In this document: positions 25,779-34,119 of the stretch, one piece after another
Layout: every line of letters starts with the position of its first letter
How positions within the stretch are numbered: the first letter of the stretch is position 1
Assembly (NCBI RefSeq): GCF_026262505.1
Contig: NC_067206.1
Location: forward strand, 37,401,896-37,465,895
Reading direction: 5' to 3'
Source: Trichomonas vaginalis G3
Taxonomy: Eukaryota; Parabasalia; Trichomonadida; Trichomonadidae
Length of the DNA stretch: 64,000 bases
Program-made: the position numbers and the translations under genes
Notes under the pieces: model-generated
The model's input: only the letters and a program-made list of their open reading frames with translations
Database searches by the model: none
Told to the model about the DNA's origin: nothing

Positions 25779-25993
25779 ATGGCTGCAGGTATATTTAAGA
25801 AACTGTGGGATAAAGTAAAAAGAGGAGCGCATAAAGTTTGGGAAACATGAAGAAAGGAGCAAATTGGATATTTAAGAATAAAGAAGCAATTAGTGACATT
25901 GCTGAATCAATAACCACAAAAGCTGCCCCAATAAGAGAAGTTTTAAATAAAGGAGAAAAAGTTTATCAAAGACTACAACCGATACTAAGATAA
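25779..25993 (+). pseudogene. Small amphipathic virion-type protein, plus-strand paralogue
   Basis: Begins MAAGIFKKLWDKVKRGAHKV, and the region downstream still codes for amphipathic helix (ANWIFKNKEAISDIAESITT, EKVYQRLQPILR). It is nearly the same start as the minus-strand gene at 26259 (MAAGFFKKLWDGIKKAAGWV). The two face each other tail to tail. It resembles pX/pVI-type virion peptides. Probably broken. Confidence 0.5.
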
Positions 25994-26022
25994 AAATAAT
26001 TTTAAAATAATTTATTTTTCCA

Positions 26023-26259
26023 CTATCTACCTCCTATTTTATTAAGTATTCCTTCAGCTATTCCACCAATTGCGTTACCTGCTTGTGCTCCATCGCCGGA
26101 TTACCTGCTTTAGTACCTAATACTCCACCTATGATAGTTCCTGCCGTTTTCGCTACTGGTGCCAAAAAGTTTGCAACGGGTTTAATAATCTTTTTATAAA
26201 ACCCAACCCGCAGCTTTCTTAATTCCATCCCATAATTTTTTAAAGAATCCTGCCGCCAT
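26023..26259 (-). pseudogene. Small amphipathic, Gly/Ala-rich virion-type protein, minus-strand paralogue
   Basis: Starts MAAGFFKKLWDGIKKAAGWV. Further coding pieces are VANFLAPVAKTAGTIIGGVLG and IGGIAEGILNKIGGR, a Gly/Ala hydrophobic helix able to enter a membrane. Convergent with its paralogue at 25779. Broken. A membrane-lytic or capsid-interior role is inferred by analogy to adenovirus pVI. Confidence 0.5.
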
Positions 26260-26346
26260 TTCTGATTTAATATTAATTAAAAAATATATTTCATCACTTA
26301 TATTCTAATTTTTATTTAATGATAAATGAAACCATTTTAAAAATAA

Positions 26347-26693
26347 ATGAAACAGAGGAAGGAAGAAATAAATGAAAGTGAAGATGTTCAACAAAAAATA
26401 AACGTTGTTAAACCAATTACTGAAATAAAAATTTTTTCATCTGTTGAAGAATTTAATGACTATTATGCTAATAATAAAAATTATTTGAAGAATTGACAAC
26501 GTGTAAATTGAATAAAATGTTTAAAGTTGATGGATTCAAAATTTCAAAAATAAAAGGAGTGGTTAGTTTGAAATCTATTCCTCAATCAAGAATCACCTCA
26601 TTAATGAAAATAGATGATTTAACAAAAAGAATAGAAGAGATTGAAGAAAGAATAAATCAGATAATTGATATCATAAATTCAAATAATCATTAG
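26347..26693 (+). pseudogene. Small coiled-coil protein, Maverick B
   Basis: The region starts with Glu/Lys-rich coding (KQRKEEINESEDVQQKINVV) and continues in a second piece with FKISKIKGVVSLKSIPQ and a terminal coiled coil DDLTKRIEEIEERINQIIDI. It is the rightmost plus-strand gene. No family recognised; the gene looks broken. Confidence 0.4.
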
Positions 26694-26703
26694 TTTCTTA
26701 AAG

Positions 26704-26799
26704 TTAAATGTTGAACTCATCAAATTTCTTTTTCATCATTACCATTACTCTTTCAACTCTATCTTTTGATAGTCTTGCGTTTAATTTTTCGTAAGACAT
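26704..26799 (-). CDS. 31-aa protein starting inside the right TIR of Maverick B
   Basis: MSYEKLNARLSKDRVERVMV to KKKFDEFNI, a charged helix. Its start codon lies within the TIR (ATGTCTTAC), so the inverted TIR supplies the promoter and first three codons. The same ATGTCTTAC at the left TIR runs into a stop after six codons. Confidence 0.4.
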   Translation of the reverse strand: MSYEKLNARLSKDRVERVMVMMKKKFDEFNI

Positions 26800-26880
26800 G
26801 AATTTTTAAAAATTTTTTTATTTTTTTATTTTTTTATTTCATTATGGTAGTGAATCTTTCATTCATGAAAATATTTATTT
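26791..26880 (-). repeat. Maverick B right terminal inverted repeat
   Basis: Reverse complement of 9236-9325; I see no differences over 90 bases. Confidence 0.92.
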
Positions 26881-27086
26881 TCAATTTCTTCTTCTCGTTT
26901 ATGAGGTCTTTGATTATGACTCCATTGATTCCATGAAATTAAATATTCTTTATCATTATATTTATACCTCATTAGCTTATTTTGGCTTTCATATTCATTT
27001 AATAATTCACAATCTTCATTTTTAAATTGAAGTTTAACCCATTCAGGATTTAAACAATGTTTAATTAATCGTGGAATATCTGACAT
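26859..27086 (-). pseudogene. 75-aa frame truncated by Maverick B insertion
   Basis: MSDIPRLIKHCLNPEWVKLQ, FKNEDCELLNEYESQ and YLISWNQWSHNQRPHK. The last codons and stop come from the Maverick B TIR, so the original 3' end was probably displaced by the insertion. Upstream are TATATATAG and a T-run. I do not recognise the protein; it may belong to a neighbouring older element rather than the host. Confidence 0.45.
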
Positions 27087-27089
27087 CAT

Positions 27090-27615
27090 CTATATATAGC
27101 TTCTTTTATAAAAGATAAAAAATAAATTATTTTAAAATTAATGTTAATTTTTTAATAATGTGTTTAGTATATAAATATTTTAATGTATCGTCTATATATA
27201 GATGCAACAAAAAAAGTCACACAACCCTTCCACATATACTACTAATGGACAATTTCATTATCGTAAACAATGAAATAATAAATCCTCTAATACATCAAAT
27301 GAAGCTATAAAAATGTGAAATAATTTCCGAAATTAATTCAGTTTGGATTACCAAATTATCGAAATTAGTATTGGGAAGTGATTAGCTAAATATTATCTTC
27401 AATTATAATAATGCTTCTATCTGTGAGAACGAAAATGCAAATTAAACATATTTTTCATATATTCAATTACAAATCTTGAGATGAATATCAATTTACTCGA
27501 TTTTATATATCAAACTTTAAAAATATGAAGGAAATAAGATATATCATTTAGATATTGATGCTCAAAAGCTTGCAATTTTTTGGAATAAAAATAATCTTTA
27601 ACATCGATCTTAGTT
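27090..27615. other. AT-rich spacer without genes
   Basis: About 525 bp with no meaningful open frame. TCTATATATAG occurs at both 27092 and 27190. Nothing else is recognisable. Confidence 0.6.
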
Positions 27616-27623
27616 ATTCTATA
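27616..27623. repeat. 8-bp target duplication of element E copy 1, left
   Basis: ATTCTATA, repeated directly after the element at 28979-28986. Confidence 0.8.
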
Positions 27624-28978
27624 TAAGGGTTTCGTTTTGCGAAAAAAACGTACAATACGCAATTTCGCTAAAAAAACATTTAGCTAGCAATTTCGACCTT
27701 TGACTCCACTCAAGACGTCACTTTTTTAATTTTGCGGTATCATATTTTTGGAAAATCTTTATGAATATTATATAAAAAGTCTCTTTAATATCTATATTTC
27801 ATATTTTTATCGATTTTTAAAGTTTTTGCGAAAAGTATTCAATTATTTTTGCTATTTGGTCGGGTAAATGTCGGATTTGCGACATTTTCTGATATGATAT
27901 TCAGATTCTACGTTGATAATAATGCTTATAGAACTCTCTTGCTATTGTGTCAAAATTGCGAAACCGATAGCAAAAATATCTTGCAATATCAAAATTGAGA
28001 TATTGAGTGAATTATGCATTATAGAGATTAAAAATCTGATTTGTGAAAACATCTCATCAGTTTCTAGCTAATTCAAAAATCTTTACTATCTTATTCGATT
28101 AAAATGAAAAGGGAATAGTTTCATTATGCTTTAAATGACAGCCTTATAATATAATCATAGTTTTCGCTCAATATGCAGCATTTTTTTGAGGATGTTTTAT
28201 TATCATCTGGAAAAAGTGACAAAATTATTATTGTCGTCTAAAAAGGTGACAAATTATTATTGTCGTCTGGAAAAGTGACAAAATTATCATTGTCGTCTAA
28301 AAAATAGATTTTTCAAGCATGTTTCGGTACCTAAATAAAGGAAGAACATCAATTCCATCTATGTATATAGTATGCAAACACACATGATATATGGAGTAGC
28401 TCTTTATCTGGCTAAAAATCCTATTATTTGAAAATTCGCATTGTCCTCTAAAACCGCCAGACGACAATAATAATACCCCATTTTTTTTCGAAATCTATGG
28501 TCAATGTCCTAAATACTGGTTGCTTTGCATTCATATCTCTTACATTTTCTATACCCACATCACTATTCATTGCTATTCCTATCTTTTTCATTTTTGTTTG
28601 TTTCTCATAATTTCTCAAAAAACATGATAACTTGATATTTGTAAAATATCATACTTTATAACGTAAATAAGAACTTGACCTATTAAGAAAAGCAGTAATG
28701 AAAAGAAAATCTGAAATTCATAAAAATTACAAGTTTCTGATGACAATTAGCTTAATTAAACCAGGTACAAGATTATATAATTGTATTTTCTATCCAATTA
28801 TCCATATAATATCTTATCCAGAAAAAATAACTTGATCAATACCAAATGATTTTTTAACTAGTAAATAAAGTATTTTCTTTACACACACATTGTATATCAT
28901 AGTTTTTTTTTGGTTTCGCAAAACATCCAAAAACAAATATGCTATAAAAGTGACAATTTTAGCAAAACGAAACCCTTA
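27624..28978. mobile_element. Element E copy 1, 1,355-bp non-autonomous TIR transposon
   Basis: Starts TAAGGGTTTCGTTTTGC and ends with the inverse GCAAAACGAAACCCTTA, flanked by an 8-bp duplication. There is no coding capacity. It holds about four 30-bp direct repeats (ATTATTGTCGTCT with AAAAGTGACAAA) at 28190-28310 and an inverse CCAGACGACAATAATAATA near 28465. Eight-bp duplications suggest hAT- or MULE-like mobilisation. This copy is complete and contains the empty site (ATTCAATTA, 27837-27845) that in copy 2 holds the MULE. Confidence 0.8.
28190..28312 (+). repeat. Tandem TTATTGTCGTCT repeat inside element E
   Basis: Four units of about 30 bp alternating GTCGTCTGGAAAAGTGACA and GTCGTCTAAAAAGGTGACA. 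The same array is at about 63460-63570 in copy 2. Confidence 0.8.
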
Positions 28979-29003
28979 ATTCTATATTATCATATATGTA
29001 ATA

Positions 29004-30242
29004 AACAGAAATTCATCAAAAGTGACAGCTCTCAATTTTTTGACATTTGTAAATTCTAAATTGAATGAGGAAAATGAAATAATACTAAGCATAATACAAT
29101 ATTCTAGATTTAATTATAATTAGGAAAAGTTAGTTTTGAGAGTACTTTTCATAGGCATATAGAATGAAATCTTCTGAAAAATAATATCACATAAACTCAT
29201 ATTATTTTCTAATATATAACTATTTTATATAAAAATCAAATTCAATGATCTTAAAAGCGAAGGATAAACCTCAAAATTTACGAATATAATGAGTGGGAAT
29301 ATAATGCTTATCTATCATAAAACCATAAGAAATATCAATTTTTGCTTTACGCCTAATTTTTGACGACAATTAGCAAAAAATGTTAAATGTTAACACTCAG
29401 TCCATTTGAATATGAAAAATAAAATTGACTTTGATTAAATGTTTTTATTTATCATGCAATTCTTCTTGCGACCAAAGATTTGAATAAAAGTTCAAAAAAT
29501 AAGATAGCTTAAAAAATAATATACGGTAGTGTTTACTAATAGATGAATAGTATATAAATTCTATTAAAATGGATTTGATCCAAAAAAATATATAAAATTT
29601 GATCATAAATAAAATCGTTTTAAATTACTTCTTCATTTAAATTATAACAATTATTTTTGGTTTTATATTTTTTTGGATCAAATCCATTTTAATAGAATTT
29701 ATATACTATTCATCTATTAGTAAACACTACCGTATATTATTTTTTAAGCTATCTTATTTTTTGAAATTTTATTCAAATCTTTGGTCGCAAGAAGAATTGC
29801 ATGATAAATAAAAACATTTAATCAAAGTCAATTTTATTTTTCATATTCAAATGGACTGAGTGTTAACATTTAACATTTTTTGCTAATTGTCGTCAAAAAT
29901 TAGGCGTAAAGCAAAAATTGATATTTCTTATGGTTTTATGATAGATAAGCATTATATTCCCACTCATTATATTCGTAAATTTTGAGGTTTATCCTTCGCT
30001 TTTAAGATCATTGAATTTGATTTTTATATAAAATAGTTATATATTAGAAAATAATATGAGTTTATGTGATATTATTTTTCAGAAGATTTTGTGTTCTTCT
30101 TCAAAATTTTATTTTTTATTAAAAAGAATCTTTACAAAATATACATTTACTTTAATTAATATTTAAAAACGTGCTCTATCAAAAGTTCCAAAAATTCAAT
30201 ATTTTAGCTTTTCTGAGGTGTCACTTTTGATGAATTTCTGTT
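29004..30242. mobile_element. Fold-back element with about 430-bp inverted arms
   Basis: Ends are AACAGAAATTCATCAAAAGTGACA and its inverse, each next to TA, so a TA target duplication (mariner type) is possible. The arms at about 29175-29600 and 29645-30085 are nearly perfect inverted copies around a 45-bp centre. The only open frame (30204-30416 minus) spans the element end and is not convincing. Probably a non-autonomous element or an inverted dimer. Confidence 0.7.
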
Positions 30243-30377
30243 TAAAACATATACTTGACTAATTGAACTATTATATTTTAAACAAAGGCTATAAGAAGAG
30301 TAAAAGAGTTTTAAATAAACAAACATAAAGTTTACTAAGAATATATATACATACAAACAAAAATATATTACTATGAT

Positions 30378-30598
30378 TAAGGGTTTCGTTTTGCGAAAAA
30401 AACGTACAATACGCAATTTCGCTAAAAAAACATTTAGCTAGCAATTTCGACCTTTGACTCCACTCAAGACGTCACTTTTTTAATTTTGCGGTATCATATT
30501 TTTGGAAAATCTTTATGAATATTATATAAAAAGTCTCTTTAATATCTATATTTCATATTTTTATCGATTTTTAAAGTTTTGCGAAAAGTATTCAATTA
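30378..30598. mobile_element. Element E copy 2, left piece
   Basis: Same start TAAGGGTTTCGTTTTGC and about 98 percent like 27624-27845. Broken at ATTCAATTA (30590-30598) by the MULE; it resumes at 63098. The 8 bases before it read ACTATGAT. Confidence 0.9.
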
Positions 30599-30639
30599 GG
30601 GGCGGCGACAAATTTGCCCAGCCAGTAAAGTATTCAATT

Positions 30640-30905
30640 TTTTTTGCATTTTTTTAAAGCTTCTTAACTTAAATCATGGAATGTCTCAAAGACAAAAGTA
30701 GCATACAGCATGTAAAGCTAAAGAAAGATAATCATAATTAATACCTTTAAAGTTTAAAATCTTGATTTTTTTTAAAATCAAATATTTATAACTTTAATAC
30801 ATACAGCTTAAACCTTATACTTGTTTTCTCTTGTGAAAAAGCAATCTTACAAAGCTAACAATCCTAAAAAATAAAGAATTAAAATTTAATAATTTAATCT
30901 AACAA
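30640..30905 (+). repeat. MULE left inner inverted repeat
   Basis: About 265 bp matching the inverse of 62236-62612. It includes AGCATACAGCATGTAAAGCT and CTTGTTTTCTCTTGTGAAAA. Confidence 0.85.
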
Positions 30906-31073
30906 AATTTCTCTCTTTATCCTTTTGCACTCTTTATATGCAACTCAAATCCATCATATAATATTCCTATAATACTCTTGCCTCAAACAATGACGAACAA
31001 ACTGCTATTCTCATTTAATTACAGACCAAATCTATTCAAATTTCTGAATTTTTAATTTTCATTTCAATTTCAA

Positions 31074-31522
31074 ATGGAATTAGAAGAAGAAACTATCTTT
31101 ACTGTTATGGATCTTTGTAAATTTGGAGTTAAACAAGAAATACAAGCACAGTATGGATATGGTGAACGTGTCAGGAAAGAAAGATCTCAGATTTCATTCC
31201 ACTGCAAATATCCAAAATGTCCTGCACATTTTAATGTTGCAATCTTGGATCAAAATAAATACAAACTAATCAAAATAGTTGAAGAACATGATCATTCCGC
31301 CCCAAATGACAAAAGTCAATATTCGTCTGTCTTTTATCGCAAATATTTAGAACATTACTTCCAAACAGATGACAATCAAAGAGCGATAGCACAGCTAAAT
31401 GCATTCAAAGATCTTGAAATTCCTCTTACAGGTCCGTCCATTCCAGAGATGTACGCTCAAAAACCACGTGCAATCAAACGATTTGCAGAGAGAATACATG
31501 CTCTTCAAACTAGATATTCTCC
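31074..31522 (+). pseudogene. MULE transposase, N-terminal exon-like piece before the insertion
   Basis: The ATG at 31074 gives MELEEETIFTVMDLCKFGVK, then a WRKY/GCM1-type zinc finger: RKERSQISFHCKYPKCPAHF ... EEHDHSAPND, with the C-C-H-H pattern of MULE DNA-binding domains. The gene is interrupted after CAAACTAGATATTCTCC. Codons on the far side at 61217 resume in the same phase once the TCTCC duplication is counted once (QTRYSP then DDVVSLQIF), which proves the insertion was clean. Confidence 0.85.
31518..31522. repeat. Target duplication of element C, left (TCTCC)
   Basis: TCTCC, repeated at 61217-61221. If the terminal A of the element is unpaired, TTCTCC (6 bp) can be read instead, the Maverick length. 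Confidence 0.85.
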
Positions 31523-31534
31523 AGTTAGTATCCC

Positions 31535-31577
31535 TATCTTGGGTACGGCGGCACTGCGTTCCACCTTACCCAAGATA
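31535..31577. repeat. 43-nt terminal hairpin of element C, left
   Basis: TATCTTGGGTA (31535-31545) pairs perfectly with TACCCAAGATA (31567-31577). Inside, two GG/CC pairs continue with one mismatch between each, leaving a loop of about nine bases. The right end carries the exact inverse at 61162-61204. Confidence 0.9.
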
Positions 31578-31749
31578 ACGATTTGACACTTTACAAAACC
31601 GCTAACGTATATTTTACAACACAAACGACAACACTAACTTAACCTTAAATATTTACAAAGCCGCCAACCACTTCACCTCACTAACATTTTCGCTAACGAC
31701 TTCACTAATGAAAAAATAAACGTTCTCGCTAACGTTCCCACTAATGTTC

Positions 31750-32075
31750 TCATTTACAAAAGTATTGCAGCGCTTCCCATTGCTGTGCTTCACACAATAG
31801 TTCATATTCTTCAGTATCGCTGCTGTCACTCCAATCGTCAGAGTCAAAATCACTGTCAAAATAAATGTATGTAAGTTTTGACAAAGCTAATGAAACACGT
31901 TTACCGTTTGTATCTATTGCTTTTATATATCTCCCATTATGTTTATTGTCATAAACGCTCAAACTAACTTTACCCTTTCTCCTCGTATCTGATAGAATGT
32001 ATTTTCACGAGGAACGAAGAACAAATTCTTGAACTCATGACCGTTGTAGTTTGTTATCTCAATAGTTTTCGTCAT
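31750..32075 (-). pseudogene. 108-aa HNH-tail-like protein, left copy (broken)
   Basis: Left-arm copy of the gene described at 60663. The C-terminal part (SVYDNKHNGRYIKAIDTNGK and the acidic end) is readable, but the copy is broken, unlike the right one. Confidence 0.6.
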
Positions 32076-32227
32076 TTACATAAAAATAAACTTAAAAATA
32101 AACTTAAAAATAAATGATATCACCACCCTCACACGTATGAAAACATAGCACAAAAATAAATTTAGGTGAAGTGGTGAAATCTCACCTCTTTTTTCACCCG
32201 GTTTTTCACCCTGTTGAATTCATTGCT
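32076..32227. other. Left-arm-only intergenic patch with a covarying hairpin
   Basis: Here the left arm has about 150 bp absent from the right arm. It contains three TTTATTTTTAAG words and the GGTGAAGTGGTGAAATCTCACC hairpin followed by TTCACCC arms and TTGAATTC. The right arm has a different 55-bp spacer between the same two genes. The patch also changes the last codons of the 78-aa gene. Confidence 0.75.
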
Positions 32228-32464
32228 TTATAACTCTCTTCCTTTCTCCAACTCTTCTAACTTCTTCCTAAGTTTAGTAATGTTGTCCTCATGAAGTTTA
32301 ATCTTTCTCAAAATTCCTTCTTTATCTAATGGTTGCTTTATCTTTCTAAACTGAACTCTACCATCCTTCATAGTATGAATGTAAAAACCTTCTGGAATAG
32401 TTCCTGATTTAATGTATTCTACCAAAAACTTTTGTTTCATTGCTTCAGTGACTTTAGTCGTCAT
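32228..32464 (-). CDS. 78-aa small basic coiled-coil protein, left copy
   Basis: MTTKVTEAMKQKFLVEYIKS, GFYIHTMKDGRVQFRKIKQP, then a coiled coil ITKLRKKLEELEKGREL. It is identical to the right copy except for the last few residues, which are altered by the left-specific patch. A beta 'Y-I-x-x-M-x-dGrvqfrK' module plus coiled coil; function unknown. Confidence 0.65.
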   Translation of the reverse strand: MTTKVTEAMKQKFLVEYIKSGTIPEGFYIHTMKDGRVQFRKIKQPLDKEGILRKIKLHEDNITKLRKKLEELEKGREL

Positions 32465-33047
32465 TTCACTCTAAGGTGAAGCTAGCACAGCGATAATGGA
32501 TTTCATGACTTTTAGTATTTCATGCAATCTTAACAGATAGCCTTACAAGTACTTCCAGTGTCCCTAGCTGTCCCTCCTTTTTATATAACTCCATGACATT
32601 TATAATCTCGCGAAACTTAACAGGTAGCATAACAGATTCAAATCAGATGAGGTTTTGAACCAAAATTTCTAAGCAACGTTGTCCAGGATTTTTGAGGAAC
32701 TAGGGACAGAGAGTGTGGCAAAGTCCAAGATTTAATTTATCTTCATCTGTTTCATCAGCTATCTCATCTAATATGCCAATATTTTATTCATAACTCGTGG
32801 CAAACTCACTAACTTTCACTATGTTCATCTGCATGCTTCATCTGATAGAAAGTATGACTTTCATTAACTCTGTGAGATAATGAAAACTACTAGGGACAGA
32901 GACCATGGCAAAGTTCATGACTTTCATTATTTCCAGAACTTAATGAAAACTACTAGGGACAGAGACCATGGCAAAGTTCATGATTTAATTTATTCTCTCA
33001 CTAACAACAAGTACAAACTCCAACACTAACGACAAAAATAAATGTCC
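32465..33047. other. Left-arm non-coding region with repeated CATGGTCTCTGTCCC units
   Basis: No gene. It contains two close copies and one diverged copy of a unit of about 75 bp with GGGACAGAGACCATGGCAAA and TTCATGACTTTCATTA. The right-arm equivalent is 59791-60372. Confidence 0.7.
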
Positions 33048-34067
33048 TCACTTCTTAACAAAGTAATATGTGCTTCTTACACCACCATAGCTCAAACGTT
33101 TCTTTTCAAACATCGATTGAAACTTATTTTGAGCCATTGGCTTTAGTCTCTTTTTCTTCAAATACGCCAAGAAATCTTCTTCACATCTTTTCACTTCATA
33201 GCCTTCTTTAAACTCCTCCTTGTTAAGTTCTATGAAATCCTTTATCTCATTCTTTGTTGCAATGGCTTCTTCACGAACGACATTGTGAACTATTTCATCA
33301 CTGTTCTCATGTATGACCTCCTCACTGTTCTCATGAACTATTTCATCACTGTTCTCATGTATGACCTCCTCACTGTTCTCATGAACTATTTCAACACTGT
33401 TCTCATGTATGACCTCCTCACTGTTCTCATGAACTATTTCATCACTGTTCTCATGTATGACCTCCTCACTGTTCTCATGAACTATTTCATCACTGTTCTC
33501 ATGTATGACCTCCTCACTGTTCTCATGAACTATTTCATCACTGTTCTCATGTATGACCTCCTCACTGTTCTCATGAACTATTTCATCACTGTTCTCATGT
33601 ATGACCTCCTCACTGTTCTCATGAACTATTTCAACACTGTTCTCATGAACGACCTCCTTACTGTCTTTCATAAGCGTTTCAAAATCTCCTTTACTCATTA
33701 CTTCAATCTCATGCTGTTCACAATAGTACTTAAACTCACTGTATATGTCTTTGTTGTATGTTATATTGCTTCCCATGTACTCCATGAATTTTTCAAGCAC
33801 TTCCTCATAATTCACTGTTTCTTTCTTTCCACGACCTTCTAATATCATACTTGCTTCGTAAATATAACTTCTTGCAGAACCGTCCTGCTTTCTACTTCTC
33901 TTCACAAATTCTCTCATCTTGCCACCAAATACATTTGAACTACATGCAAAGAATTCATTCTCCTTCGCAAATTCTTTATATCTTCTGTAGCACTCTGTAC
34001 AATTCCATCCGGATACAAACTTTTCATAGAACTCCTCGTAAAACATTTGGTAAGGTGTTTTGTTCAT
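33048..34067 (-). CDS. 339-aa winged-helix/VNTR protein, left copy
   Basis: MNKTPYQMFYEEFYEKFVSG, a domain with CYRRYKEFAKENEFFACSSN and a basic helix (residues 1-65); a second helical domain (90-140); then about 16 tandem 8-aa units alternating EEVIHENS and DEIVHENS; then a C-terminal domain with FLAYLKKKRLKPMAQNKFQS and YGGVRSTYYFVKK. The first and last parts look like winged helices of the sort that follow SF3 helicases of the D5/P4 type (K.F...l..kR...gg.r..YYf). It lies directly behind the helicase gene, so the two probably act together on replication origins. The right copy has about 28 repeat units. Confidence 0.6.
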   Translation of the reverse strand: MNKTPYQMFYEEFYEKFVSGWNCTECYRRYKEFAKENEFFACSSNVFGGKMREFVKRSRKQDGSARSYIYEASMILEGRGKKETVNYEEVLEKFMEYMGSNITYNKDIYSEFKYYCEQHEIEVMSKGDFETLMKDSKEVVHENSVEIVHENSEEVIHENSDEIVHENSEEVIHENSDEIVHENSEEVIHENSDEIVHENSEEVIHENSDEIVHENSEEVIHENSVEIVHENSEEVIHENSDEIVHENSEEVIHENSDEIVHNVVREEAIATKNEIKDFIELNKEEFKEGYEVKRCEEDFLAYLKKKRLKPMAQNKFQSMFEKKRLSYGGVRSTYYFVKK

Positions 34068-34119
34068 TTTCGATGAGTTCTTGTTTAGCCCTGGTGAATG
34101 GTATCTTCCTTACATCAAA

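Larger units (their letters stand above)
9236..26880. mobile_element. Maverick/Polinton B, nearly whole
   Basis: A 17.6-kb element with 90-bp TIRs that appear identical. It has the full replication and integration pair (PolB, integrase) on the plus strand at the left. The virion block (fibre, penton-like, scaffold-like, packaging ATPase, major capsid) lies mainly on the minus strand at the right. I find no adenain-type protease. About four breaks are visible, so it looks young but probably not fully intact. An island of foreign-looking repeats lies at 15.9-19.2 kb. I could not find a matching 6-bp target duplication: the left flank is poly-T and the right flank starts TCAATT, so the A-B junction may be rearranged. 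Confidence 0.9.

Noticed and set aside
9236-26880. Adenain-type cysteine protease expected in a Maverick
   Set aside because: Looked for the His ... Asp/Glu ... Gln ... Cys order in all sizeable frames of B and found nothing convincing; not annotated.
26881-30378. RNA genes or host genes in the gene-poor stretch
   Set aside because: No tRNA cloverleaf, rRNA-like or conserved coding sequence was seen; content is repeats and AT-rich spacer.
30204-30416. 70-aa minus-strand frame with hydrophobic residues
   Set aside because: It spans the end of the fold-back element and the start of element E, so it is a chance frame across a junction.
33285-33842. Plus-strand frame of MNYFITVLMYDLLTVL repeats (and its mirror at 58928-59554)
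   Set aside because: Shadow of the HENS repeat gene on the opposite strand.
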